In this document: piece after piece, positions 18,805-27,249 of the stretch
How the letters are laid out: each line of letters opens with the position of its first letter
Position numbering within the stretch: the first letter of the stretch is position 1
DNA from: CAZUGA01 sp964619885
Lineage (GTDB): Bacteria; Pseudomonadota; Gammaproteobacteria; Methylococcales; UBA1147
Length of the DNA stretch: 64,000 bases
Direction: 5' to 3'
NCBI GenBank assembly: GCA_964619885.1
Contig: CAZUGA010000008.1
Span: 1-64,000 of the forward strand
Position numbers and translations under genes: made by a program
Notes under the pieces: model-generated
The model's database searches: none
Seen by the model: the letters and a program-made list of their open reading frames with translations, nothing else
Told to the model about the DNA's origin: nothing

Positions 18805-19360
18805 TCTCGCCCAACAATTTATCGCTGAAGTTTTAAAACCGGGGGATGTTGCTATCGATGCAACCGTCGGCAACGGACACGATACCGCCTTTTTGGCGCG
18901 CCAGGTCGGGCCGGAAGGGTTCGTTTATGGCTTCGATATCCAGCAAGTTGCAATTAACAACACGGAATCCCGACTTAGAGCCCAGAATCTATTGGAACGG
19001 GTGGAATTGATCCGATCCAGCCATGAAAACATAACAACGAGCATTCCAATTAAACACCAATCCAAAATAGTTGCAATAATGTTCAATCTTGGCTATTTGC
19101 CCAGCGGTGACCAACTTTTGACCACCCATACCAAATCAAGCCGCTGCGCCGCAGAATGTGCAGTCAACCTTATTCAACCCGGCGGCCGCGTATCGATACT
19201 GGCGTATCCCGGTCACCCGGGTGGATTGGAAGAAACCGAAACCGTGAAGGCGTACGCTGTTTCCCTACCAATCGAATTTAACACAACCATCCACACGCCC
19301 GATAATCAAACCAAGTCACCCCCAGAGTTAATTGTGATCAAAAAGAAAATCAAGATATGA
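18782..19360 (+). CDS. Class I SAM methyltransferase, YtqB/MnmM-like (tRNA nm5U methylation candidate)
   Basis: A 192-residue SAM-dependent methyltransferase with the pattern of the YtqB (MnmM) family: motif I DATVGNGHDT (26-35), FDIQ at the end of strand 2 and the diagnostic MFNLGYLPSGD near 100-110 followed by TTHTKSS. Bacillus MnmM methylates nm5(s2)U34 in tRNA to mnm5(s2)U. The substrate here is inferred from the family. ATG at 18782 overlaps the end of the FAD oxidoreductase gene by 23 bases, so the two are likely coupled. The family call is strong, the tRNA role is likely. Confidence 0.85.
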   Translation: MRATRLVDLAQQFIAEVLKPGDVAIDATVGNGHDTAFLARQVGPEGFVYGFDIQQVAINNTESRLRAQNLLERVELIRSSHENITTSIPIKHQSKIVAIMFNLGYLPSGDQLLTTHTKSSRCAAECAVNLIQPGGRVSILAYPGHPGGLEETETVKAYAVSLPIEFNTTIHTPDNQTKSPPELIVIKKKIKI

Positions 19361-19479
19361 TTACTTTGCGCAATTGTGGTGAATCCGGTGTTGCACTGTC
19401 GTTCCATCTCTTTAGTAAACTGCAAAAACACCACACTTTAAGATCAGTTCATTCGCAACCGTAACAACCTCGAAACATA

Positions 19480-19872
19480 GAACGATTCCTACCGTCTTTA
19501 ATACCAAAAAATCGAATTCTAAACACATTAACCAAACCATCTTGGCGGAAACTTTTCAACGCTGTTTTCCCCAGAACCCTGGTAAGTTTTGCACGCTGAT
19601 TAACTCCCATCGCCCGATGGGCGGACCGGATGATGCACGCACACAAAAATGCGGTCGAAAATTTGGTCGTATTTGCACCGTTGGTTTTGATGATCTCCGT
19701 ATTGGATGCGGGCACCGCGGCAACAGCGATCGCTTGCAAGACCTATTTTTTCAGTCGCGCCGCGCACTTTGTTGTTTACACAATGGGGCTACCACTGCTG
19801 CGGACCGTTGCGTTTATTATAGGATTCGCCTTCCAAATCGTGCTGGCTACAAGCTTATTGGGTGTTCAGTAA
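19480..19872 (+). pseudogene. Degenerate MAPEG-family membrane protein
   Basis: From 19630, 80 codons encode the C-terminal part of a MAPEG protein (HKNAVENLVVFAPLVL, YFFSRAAHFVVYTMG and LLRTVAFIIGFAFQ with three membrane helices). The same frame continues upstream with plausible family sequence (LTPIARWADRM) but meets an in-frame TGA at 19597-19599, and before it a weakly similar stretch back to about 19480. The first helix is not recognisable and no start fits. A nonsense codon plus decay of the N-terminus makes a pseudogene most likely. A short functional protein from the ATG pair at 19630 is less likely. MAPEG proteins act on eicosanoids or glutathione in other organisms. Confidence 0.7.
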
Positions 19873-19937
19873 TACTGCATCAAATCAACCTCTGAGGCCT
19901 CTCAACACAGCATGTAAACGGCTATTACAGTAGGATA

Positions 19938-20858
19938 TCAAATATAACGGCCGGCCCGGAGCACAACCAAGCCAACCGTGACCGTCACCGCGCTCAATAA
20001 CGTTGTTACCGCGACAATCTCCGCCGCCAGCGCGCCGTGGTCGGTCATCTCTTTGGCCATGACGTAACTGGCGGCCGCGGTTGGGGTTGCAACCATCAAA
20101 AATAATAATCCCAGGTCCGAGCCTTGAAACCCCCATTGAACTGCCGCAATCGTCACAACCAATGGGACAATCACCAATTTGAACAACGCGACCCACACCA
20201 CATCCAAATGATTCGCTTTAAAACTGCTCCAGCGTAGATTGCTGCCAATACAGATCAAGGCCAGTGGTAACGTCAATTGGCCGATATATTCGCCGGTTTG
20301 GACGATCAGTCGCGGCATTTCGATACCCAGTGCAGAAACCAGTAACCCAAGCGATACCGAAACAACCATCGGGTTGGTAAACATGGCGGCGATATAAGGC
20401 TGTGTTTTGGATCGCAACACCAAGACCGACAAAAGGTTGAATAAAATACTCATCAAACCGATATAAACACCGGCTTTGGCGACGATAGCTTGACCATAGG
20501 CATTCATGACCCAGGCGATACCGATGATCGCCAGGTTACCGCGAAAGCCACCCTGAACGAATACGCCTAGCTTGCTCGGCGCGACAAAGAACGGTGCCAG
20601 TAGCCACAATAAGAGAGTCGCCAAGAATGTGGAAACAGATGCGAACAGCACAAGCGGAATATCCAAGGCTTGCTGTAAGGGTTGATTGGCAACGCCGAAG
20701 AACAACATGCACGGCAATGTGATATTGAACACGACCTGGTTTGCCACGGATATAAAGTGGTCGTCGACCATTTTTATCGCGCGCAATAGCGGACCCAATA
20801 CCAACACCAACAAAATCGGCGCGGTAACATCCAACGCGAATACAAAGCCTTCCTTCAT
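19938..20858 (-). CDS. AEC family transporter (auxin efflux carrier fold)
   Basis: A 306-residue inner-membrane protein with about ten hydrophobic helices in the two five-helix halves of the AEC family. Recognisable blocks are the N-terminal APILLVLVLGPLLR, NITLPCMLFFGVA in helix 2, the GFRGNLAIIG region and ATPTAAASYVMAKEM near 265. Bacterial AEC proteins move malate, malonate or other small acids. The substrate here cannot be told. It stands alone on the minus strand, 180 bases after the SDR gene upstream, so a shared transcript is uncertain. Confidence 0.88.
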   Translation of the reverse strand: MKEGFVFALDVTAPILLVLVLGPLLRAIKMVDDHFISVANQVVFNITLPCMLFFGVANQPLQQALDIPLVLFASVSTFLATLLLWLLAPFFVAPSKLGVFVQGGFRGNLAIIGIAWVMNAYGQAIVAKAGVYIGLMSILFNLLSVLVLRSKTQPYIAAMFTNPMVVSVSLGLLVSALGIEMPRLIVQTGEYIGQLTLPLALICIGSNLRWSSFKANHLDVVWVALFKLVIVPLVVTIAAVQWGFQGSDLGLLFLMVATPTAAASYVMAKEMTDHGALAAEIVAVTTLLSAVTVTVGLVVLRAGRYI

Positions 20859-21037
20859 AATTCTGAAAGTCTATGTGGGCTTCGTTAGTCGGCGCTGACA
20901 AATACTCGATCGATCAACATTACCCCGGCGATGTGATTCACCGAACCTATAGCAGCCTTAATTATCCACCACGCACAAAGGCGATGAACACGTTATTAAT
21001 GCTATAAATTGTCGCCTGGCTATAAGCGAGCTTATTG

Positions 21038-21856
21038 TTAAGCTGGCGAGGGATGCCAACCGGCATCGGCCCACAGCTCACCGCTTACCGCTGAGTTGGT
21101 GATCATAAAGCAAATTGCATCTGCGATTTCAGTCGGCCTAATCAGGCGGCCCAATTGCGTATCGCCCAGGATATTTGCTTGAATGTAATCCTCGCCAAGC
21201 GCTCTAACCATAGGCGTGTCGGTGAAACCAGGATGGATGACACCGCAGCGCACTCCGTGAAAAATGGCTTCCTTGGTCAAGGTCGACGCCGCCCCCTCTA
21301 AGCCGGCTTTGGTGCTGGCATAAGAAATCTGACCTTTGTTACCCTGTGAGGAAACCGAGCCTACAAATATGGCGGCTGCCTGAACTCCCTCGTTTGGATG
21401 CCATTTCTTCACACCTTTTTGCGCCCGTTGTTCGGCAATACGCGCAACCATTTCCATCGCCCAATAAATCGGCGCGATAAGGTTGACTTCAACAACCAGT
21501 CTGAATTTTTCGACCGAATAAATTTCCGCTTGCTTGGTCTCCTTGTTCACCTTTACAGCCAAAGCATCCCGCGTGATTCCCGCTGCTGGTACACATATAT
21601 TGACTATTCCATCGCTGCCGCACAGGTTATCAAACACCTGCGCACGAAATTGCTCGTCGGTTGTATCACCTTTGAATGGAACTGCAACATTTCGACCCTG
21701 GTCTTGGTTGATCTGGTCGGCGGCTACAATCACCTCGTCGTTCATATCAACCATACCCACTTTTTTGATACCCCTGTTTGCCAATTCCAGACAAACAGCA
21801 TGGCCAATACCGCTGGCGGCGCCAGTAATTACAGCAATTTTATCTTTGATTTCCAT
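21038..21856 (-). CDS. Short-chain dehydrogenase/reductase (SDR)
   Basis: A 272-residue classical SDR. The cofactor motif TGAASGIG is at residues 11-18, and the catalytic pair YASTK with an upstream serine (GSVSSQG) is complete. VPAAG stands where NNAG is normal, a tolerated variation. D37 at the end of strand 2 (GMVDMND) favours NAD over NADP. PGFTDTPM and the C-terminal SGELWADAGWHPS fit oxidoreductases of the 3-hydroxyacyl or steroid type, but the substrate is unknown. ATG start. A hairpin overlaps its stop codon but has no T-tract. Confidence 0.9.
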   Translation of the reverse strand: MEIKDKIAVITGAASGIGHAVCLELANRGIKKVGMVDMNDEVIVAADQINQDQGRNVAVPFKGDTTDEQFRAQVFDNLCGSDGIVNICVPAAGITRDALAVKVNKETKQAEIYSVEKFRLVVEVNLIAPIYWAMEMVARIAEQRAQKGVKKWHPNEGVQAAAIFVGSVSSQGNKGQISYASTKAGLEGAASTLTKEAIFHGVRCGVIHPGFTDTPMVRALGEDYIQANILGDTQLGRLIRPTEIADAICFMITNSAVSGELWADAGWHPSPA

Positions 21857-22095
21857 TAAAGGTTCACCTCAAAACTTTAAATATACATAAGTCTGTACTG
21901 ATACTAGCACGAGCTTGTGCAGCGCACAAAATAATCTGATAATTGTAGGGAATATTGAATCAAAAGCTCAAAGTCTCGAAGTCACCGAGACACTCTGTTG
22001 AACGTTTTATTGCGGTATCAATGGGGCGTTATGCGTTCTGCCGATTGACTACGAAAAAGCACTGCCTGAAATCTGGTTGACCAACAGGATTGGCG

Positions 22096-22503
22096 CTATC
22101 GCGCCGTTTTTATCCTACCTGGTGGAGAGACCTTTTTAGTAACCAAATAATCATAATACTTGGTCCAACGGCTACGCTGATCCTCAGTCGCCGAAACTAT
22201 AGAAAAATATTTCGCGTAACGCAGTTCCTGGCTGCGATTGCCAGTTCGGAGAATCCTGTCCATAAAGATTTTAACGTAATGGTCTTCGGATTCGAGTTGC
22301 TTAATTTGCGCATTCTGCAAGGCTTTGCTTTGCGCCAACTCGATTTCCAGCCGCGCTTCGGTAGATGCAATATAAAACGATACCGTCGCAGCCGCAATCG
22401 CGACGACCGCAAAGGCCAATGACGCAAAAATGCAGGTACGCCACAGAGACATTCGCGCTTGATATTTTTTTAGTTGAATCTCGTTTTCGCTATCGTCGAC
22501 CAC
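22096..22503 (-). CDS. Small single-pass membrane protein with coiled coil, unknown function
   Basis: I do not recognise this protein. From the GTG at 22503 it has about 135 residues: a short charged head, one transmembrane helix (FASLAFAVVAIAAATVSFYI) and a charged helical tail that probably forms a coiled coil. The open frame extends upstream to a TTG at 22596, but those 31 extra residues (cysteine-rich, no pattern) look non-coding. Neither start has a good ribosome site. It lies just downstream of the alkaline phosphatase gene on the same strand, and may share its transcript. Confidence 0.55.
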   Translation of the reverse strand: MVDDSENEIQLKKYQARMSLWRTCIFASLAFAVVAIAAATVSFYIASTEARLEIELAQSKALQNAQIKQLESEDHYVKIFMDRILRTGNRSQELRYAKYFSIVSATEDQRSRWTKYYDYLVTKKVSPPGRIKTAR

Positions 22504-22610
22504 AAATCTATTTTGAACTATTAAGATGCTACAAAGATTGTATTGGTTAGCCGGGAACTTGTCCAAACAAGCCAGACAGAACCATGAACGTCGCAATCAA
22601 AAGAACTCTC

Positions 22611-24179
22611 TTATTTCGATTCTGCGATACGAGGAATAGCCATCGCTTTCCGCATCAAGTGATAAATGACATTTTGTTCAATCACGCCATGCAACAGATA
22701 AGCGCCAGCTCCTCCGGCATACACCGCGACATCTTCACCGCCGTGGGTCTCGCTGTTGCTGGGTACTAATGACTCCTGGTGAAAGCCTGGACTTTTGGTA
22801 TTGATTTGAGCAAGATCAGCAACGCGTCCCGATACAATTGGCCTACGGGTGTTTGGTGCTTCCCCATCCGACAACATCGCAAACCCTGCACCATTTTGAT
22901 AGCCCAACGTTGTGTACGGCTTATCGTCGTCGGCAAGTGCCGCGCTAGATTTAGGGTTTCCGCTATTGTCATTACCTACGACTTTTCCCAAGATTGGATT
23001 ACCCCGGGTCGGATAACCGCTAATGGTGAAAACATGACTGTGATCGGCTGTAACCAATATCAGTGTATCGTTTGATTCTGTTTGTTCCAAGCCCACTTTA
23101 ACTGCCTTTGCAAATTCTATGGTATCGGTCAATGCCCGGTAAGCGTTGCCGGCATGGTGTGCGTGATCGATGCGCCCGGATTCGACCATTAGAAAAAATC
23201 CTTTGTCATTTTTATGCAGAACTTCAATCGCTTTGCGCGTCATCTCGCTCAACGACGGCTCGCCATCCGGACCACGTTTTCTATCCACCTCGTAAGCCAT
23301 GTGCGATCTATTGAATAAACCCAACAGATGTCGGGTATTGGCAGGATTAATCGCATCGAATTGACCTTTATTCCAAACAAAAGCGGCATCTTTATAGCGT
23401 GCTAACCAGGCTTTAGTCAGATTCCGGCCGTCTTCTCGGTTACCCTTTTCAGCACTGTCCTCTGGATCAGATTCGGTATCGGGCCAAAACCCACGCCGAC
23501 CACCACCCATCGCCACCTCGATCCCATCTCCGAATGGAAACTCGATCAACTGCGCTGCAATATCTTTGCAGCCGTTTTTCTTTGCCTCCGCAGTCAGCTC
23601 GTGGTCATCCTCCCATCCACGCTCGGGTACATGCGCGTAGGTCGAAGCCGGCGTTGCGTGTGTCAATCGCGCCGTCGTCACGATTCCGGTAGAACGTCCG
23701 GTACTTTCCGTTTCTTCAAGAAAAGTTCTTAGGTGATTGTTCTTTGAGCTGGCACAGTTGCGACGGATAACGTTCTGATTCACAGCGATCAGGCCTGCTT
23801 TGGTTTTGACTCCGGTCATCATTGCTGTCATGGTGCCGGCCGAATCAGGAGTTTGCTGGTTGGTGTTGTAAGTTTTGGACAACGCCACATAGGGCAGGGC
23901 CTCAAAGCTCAATACGTTTTCTTCACCCGATTTGCCGCGCAATTGGCCCTCCAATATTCGCGCTGCGGTTACCGTCGATACGCCCATTCCATCGCCAACG
24001 AACAAAATTACATTCTTAGCCCGCTGATTGACGGGTTTTAACACGCTGGCAGACTCTATGACTTGTTGACCTTGTTCATACCATTGTTCTGGCGATTCTG
24101 ATTGCCCGATCGCGATACTCGCAACAAGACTGAATAGTAAAACTAAACCACGTTGCATTTTCGGGTGTGATTCATTCAT
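22611..24179 (-). CDS. phoA: Alkaline phosphatase, PhoA family
   Basis: A 522-residue secreted alkaline phosphatase that releases phosphate from monoesters in the periplasm. A signal peptide covers the first 25 residues (LVLLFSLVASIAIG). Metal and catalytic motifs are complete: D63 in VGDGMG, active-site S113 in DSAGT, the THATPAS block, ESGRIDHAHHAG with its metal ligands and TADHSH near the C-terminus. The Cys pair near 200 may form a disulfide. I see no Pho box in the 94 bases upstream, so phosphate control is not shown by sequence. ATG at 24158 (codon 8) is an alternative start. Confidence 0.95.
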   Translation of the reverse strand: MNESHPKMQRGLVLLFSLVASIAIGQSESPEQWYEQGQQVIESASVLKPVNQRAKNVILFVGDGMGVSTVTAARILEGQLRGKSGEENVLSFEALPYVALSKTYNTNQQTPDSAGTMTAMMTGVKTKAGLIAVNQNVIRRNCASSKNNHLRTFLEETESTGRSTGIVTTARLTHATPASTYAHVPERGWEDDHELTAEAKKNGCKDIAAQLIEFPFGDGIEVAMGGGRRGFWPDTESDPEDSAEKGNREDGRNLTKAWLARYKDAAFVWNKGQFDAINPANTRHLLGLFNRSHMAYEVDRKRGPDGEPSLSEMTRKAIEVLHKNDKGFFLMVESGRIDHAHHAGNAYRALTDTIEFAKAVKVGLEQTESNDTLILVTADHSHVFTISGYPTRGNPILGKVVGNDNSGNPKSSAALADDDKPYTTLGYQNGAGFAMLSDGEAPNTRRPIVSGRVADLAQINTKSPGFHQESLVPSNSETHGGEDVAVYAGGAGAYLLHGVIEQNVIYHLMRKAMAIPRIAESK

Positions 24180-24273
24180 TCTGTGTCCAATTGAATTGGT
24201 GGGTTCATTAAATAGAATTAGGCCGAAATTTTAACGCATTCAATCCGTTGGATAGACAATCTAGGGATAGGTC

Positions 24274-24561
24274 CTAATGACCAAGCGCGACCATAAATAC
24301 ACCAAAGCACGCTGTATTCAACAAAAATGTAATTCCGGCACCGATCATCAATCCCTTTAACGACTGTTTACGACCCTCCCTGGACAATTTGATTCCATAA
24401 GGTATGACATAAACTAACTGGCTTATCCCAATCGCGATCCACGCCGAAAACAACGCCATTGGGAATTGCAGAAGATGCAGTAATAACAACATGCCTATGC
24501 CATTTCCCACGGAATCTGGCTTTTCCAATTCAGAAGAAGAATTTGGTTCATTATCGTTCAC
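24274..24561 (-). CDS. Small membrane protein coupled to the radical SAM gene
   Basis: A 95-residue protein of unknown family. A hydrophilic acidic head (1-20) is followed by two or three hydrophobic helices (about 23-55 and 70-93), joined by a short basic loop KLSREGRKQSLKG. The GTG start overlaps the TGA of the radical SAM gene (GTGA), and GGGAGGGA lies just upstream on the sense strand, a strong ribosome site that fixes this start. The coupling indicates it is made in step with the enzyme, so a membrane partner or anchor role is likely. That role is inference. Confidence 0.75.
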   Translation of the reverse strand: MNDNEPNSSSELEKPDSVGNGIGMLLLLHLLQFPMALFSAWIAIGISQLVYVIPYGIKLSREGRKQSLKGLMIGAGITFLLNTACFGVFMVALGH

Positions 24562-25985
24562 ACTCCCTCCCGGTGTAGTTGAGCGTAGCGTTGGCGATTG
24601 GATTGCAAACGCTCTCGAAGTTCATCCCTATAAAACAAATTGTAGGTATCAAAAGGAATCATATCACCATTGCTTTGGGCAAAATGGACGCAGGATTTTT
24701 TGGCCACTCGTACATCGAAGGAATGGGCGTCCATAAACTGCATAATCAATACCCTAAACACGTTCGAATAACCCAAATCACCGACTGATTTAACCTTCGG
24801 CAAGCAACAAAGAAGTTCGCCAAGGGCAGCGCTGCTCGACTCCGGCGAAAGTCCGGCACTGAACAAGCCCGTGACCCGCTGGCGCAGATCGGCTTGCTGC
24901 TCGAACACTATCGTATTATCCGGTCCGTCGAGTAACCACTTGGGATCAATCAGGCCAGTCAATGGCGTTACGTCGCCGTCATGCTTCAGCGCATAGCCCA
25001 TGGCGAGACAATCCGGATTGCATGGAACTGGTACTATATCTTGCTGTTGAAATATGCTCGACTGTTGGTAAATTGCCCGCCTTACCTCGGTCAGTGTCAA
25101 ACGGTGACGAGCAACATCGTAGCCTTCGGTCCGACCGGCCGCCTGCACCGGTTGCAAGGTTATACCCCGGACACAATCTTGTTTTAGCGCAAAATCGATC
25201 AATTGGCCGATTTCTTGATCATTAACGCCCTTCATCAGCGTGACCACCAATGTCGTCGAAAGATTAAGCCGGTTTAGACGCTCCAACGCCCGCATACGGG
25301 TTTGCAAGAGTTTTGTCCCACGCAGTACCTTTATATTCTCGTCGAGCATTGAATCGAATTGCAGATAAATTTCAAAACCCGGTTGGTATTCCGCGAGCCT
25401 ATCACTGAATTCGGCATCATTGGCGATGCGAATACCGTTGGTATTCAGCATCAGGTGTTTTATCGGCTGGGATTTAGCCATATCCAATATGGAAAAGAAA
25501 TCCGGATGCAACGTCGGTTCACCGCCGGATATCTGCACCACGTCCGGCGTACCTTCATTTTTGCTGACTGCGCGCAGCATCGCATCAACTTCGTCCAAGG
25601 ATTTGTGTTCTAAACGTTTTGGACTGCTCCCGGCATAACAGATTGGGCAGCTCAAATTGCAATGATCGTTGATCTCCACCACGGATAAGCAGGAATGCTG
25701 CATGTGATCCGGACATAGTCCGTAATCATACGGGCAACCCCATTGCATTGAAGTATTAAACCTTTTCGGCATCTCGGGGGGTTTAATAAAACGTTCGCGG
25801 GCTAAGCGGTAATAATCCGCGTCGTCAGCGATCAAAACCCGTTCCCTCCCATGTTGGGGACACCATTTCTCCAGGTACACCGATTGTTCGCGAATCAAAA
25901 TTTTTGCTTCGACGCGCATCAAACACTGACTACAAACGGACGTCGCTGCGTCATAGAACAAATAAGGCCTTATTTTTCTTGCCAT
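24558..25985 (-). CDS. Radical SAM enzyme resembling the tetraether lipid synthase (Tes/MJ0619) family
   Basis: A 475-residue radical SAM protein. Cysteines come in the order seen in MJ0619/Tes-like enzymes: CSQC (18-21), WCPQHG (C42), GCPYDYGLCP (C84, C91), C99 and the SAM cluster motif CNLSCPIC (109-116), followed by GGEPTLHP, YLQFDS, VTLMKGVND and GITLQPVQAAGR. From memory these blocks match archaeal Tes, which joins lipid tail ends by C-C bonds. The bacterial relatives' reactions are mostly unproven. ATG at 25985 overlaps the Lgt-like gene by 16 bases, and its stop overlaps the small membrane protein gene. A lipid or lipoprotein substrate is my inference from the partners. Confidence 0.82.
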   Translation of the reverse strand: MARKIRPYLFYDAATSVCSQCLMRVEAKILIREQSVYLEKWCPQHGRERVLIADDADYYRLARERFIKPPEMPKRFNTSMQWGCPYDYGLCPDHMQHSCLSVVEINDHCNLSCPICYAGSSPKRLEHKSLDEVDAMLRAVSKNEGTPDVVQISGGEPTLHPDFFSILDMAKSQPIKHLMLNTNGIRIANDAEFSDRLAEYQPGFEIYLQFDSMLDENIKVLRGTKLLQTRMRALERLNRLNLSTTLVVTLMKGVNDQEIGQLIDFALKQDCVRGITLQPVQAAGRTEGYDVARHRLTLTEVRRAIYQQSSIFQQQDIVPVPCNPDCLAMGYALKHDGDVTPLTGLIDPKWLLDGPDNTIVFEQQADLRQRVTGLFSAGLSPESSSAALGELLCCLPKVKSVGDLGYSNVFRVLIMQFMDAHSFDVRVAKKSCVHFAQSNGDMIPFDTYNLFYRDELRERLQSNRQRYAQLHREGV

Positions 25986-26698
25986 ACCAGGCTTTTGCCT
26001 ATGCGAATTCCATCTTTTGCGTAATAAACCAACCCGGCTATGCAAGCAAGTTGGATTCCGCTAAGAATCCCAAAATAAAGATAGGGGCTGGGCTTTATGT
26101 AATCCACGACCAGTCTAAATGTCAAATAGGCCAACATAAAGCACTTGAATTGATCCCCCGCCAACGGCAACCAGCGCCGAATGTGCACAATAAGAATCAG
26201 TATTATTATTGCGAATACGATTTCATAGAGCTGGGTCGGATGACGCCCAATGCCATCACCGAAATCCCAAGCCCAAGGTAAACTGCTCGCAATTCCGTGG
26301 GTTCGATCGGGAAGCCCTGTTAGAAAACAACCGATTCTTCCGATGATGATCCCCACCAGGCATGGGTAGACGAACAGGTCACCGGTAGACTGGTTATAAC
26401 CCAATCGATTTTTGGCGATCTCTACGCCGATTAATCCACCCAGAAATCCACCAACCACGGTTTTGCCCTGCATCAACGCTACGAAATCAGGAAATCCCGC
26501 AAAGGTCGCTTCCGGGTCTTGACCCCAGGCAAGCAATTTGGACCCCAGCGCGGCGCCCAGAATCGCTCCAACCGCCAGCCATAGACCATCCTCGCCTTCG
26601 GCAATACCGGTACCCTGAATGCGGTACCGTTGCCACAAAAACAACCGGAACCCAACGAAATAGGCCGCGGCTTCAAAAAGAAAGTGTGGGTGGATCAA
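25970..26698 (-). CDS. Lgt-like membrane protein, divergent paralogue
   Basis: A 242-residue, multi-helix inner-membrane protein of the prolipoprotein diacylglyceryl transferase fold. Family blocks are GKTVVGGFLGGLIGVE (78-93), GRIGCFLTGL (120-129, the GRxGN block with R121) and RHPTQLYE (152-159). The essential His of E. coli Lgt, in its FHGG block, is replaced: here the block reads VGG. The N-terminus is short. It may therefore not be the housekeeping Lgt, and may transfer or bind a lipid for the radical SAM enzyme encoded next. The TTG start is weak. Its 3' end overlaps the radical SAM start. Fold is secure, activity unknown. Confidence 0.8.
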   Translation of the reverse strand: MIHPHFLFEAAAYFVGFRLFLWQRYRIQGTGIAEGEDGLWLAVGAILGAALGSKLLAWGQDPEATFAGFPDFVALMQGKTVVGGFLGGLIGVEIAKNRLGYNQSTGDLFVYPCLVGIIIGRIGCFLTGLPDRTHGIASSLPWAWDFGDGIGRHPTQLYEIVFAIIILILIVHIRRWLPLAGDQFKCFMLAYLTFRLVVDYIKPSPYLYFGILSGIQLACIAGLVYYAKDGIRIGKSLVWQEK

Positions 26699-26822
26699 AT
26701 GTATTGGTTAGGGCGCATTGGATCTACCGCATAGTGAACTTTAAACCAAATGCGCCAGAATCTTAAGCAGATCACATCGTGGTGCTAAGCGATGACTTAT
26801 TCAAGGAGTATCGACAATGCAG

Positions 26823-27221
26823 CTAACTTTGCTCCCAAGGCAAACCATGAAACCGCCAACCACCAAGCGTACCGCGATGTTTTTCATCGTCCAGTGGCCC
26901 TTCGAATCCTTCGTCGACATTAACCAAATTGGAATAGCCCGCTTTTTGCAGCGCGACGGCCGCGTCCATAGAACGCCGCCCGCTGCGGCACAACAATAAA
27001 ACCGGCATTTTCGTATCGGGAACCGCCTGCCGAACCTCTGCCGCAAAATTGGGATTGACAGACCAATCCGGTGCATCCTTCCACACGATGTGTACCGCTC
27101 CAATCGGGTGACCAACGAACGAATATTCTAGCTTGGTCCGTATATCAAGTAAGATGGCATTGGCGTTCTGTTGCATGAATTCCCAGCTTTCATTAGGCTT
27201 CAAATTTCTGATTTGTGTCAT
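26823..27221 (-). CDS. Rhodanese-like sulphurtransferase
   Basis: A 132-residue single rhodanese domain with the full family pattern: LLDIRTKLEYSFVGHPIGAVHI, active-site loop CRSGRRS with the catalytic cysteine, and the C-terminal NVDEGFEG. It should carry persulfide sulphur in the cytoplasm. Partner and target are unknown. I chose ATG at 27221 over GTG at 27230, three codons upstream. It is 124 bases upstream of the Lgt-like gene on the same strand, so membership of that unit is possible but not shown. It follows the methyltransferase gene closely (19-base gap). Confidence 0.9.
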   Translation of the reverse strand: MTQIRNLKPNESWEFMQQNANAILLDIRTKLEYSFVGHPIGAVHIVWKDAPDWSVNPNFAAEVRQAVPDTKMPVLLLCRSGRRSMDAAVALQKAGYSNLVNVDEGFEGPLDDEKHRGTLGGWRFHGLPWEQS

Positions 27222-27249
27222 AGTCAACACTCAGGTTAGATTAATGAAT

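Noticed and set aside
22092..22111. GGCGC-TATC-GCGCC followed by five Ts, terminator-like on the plus strand
   Set aside because: No plus-strand gene lies upstream, and on the minus strand no T-tract follows, so I do not call a terminator.
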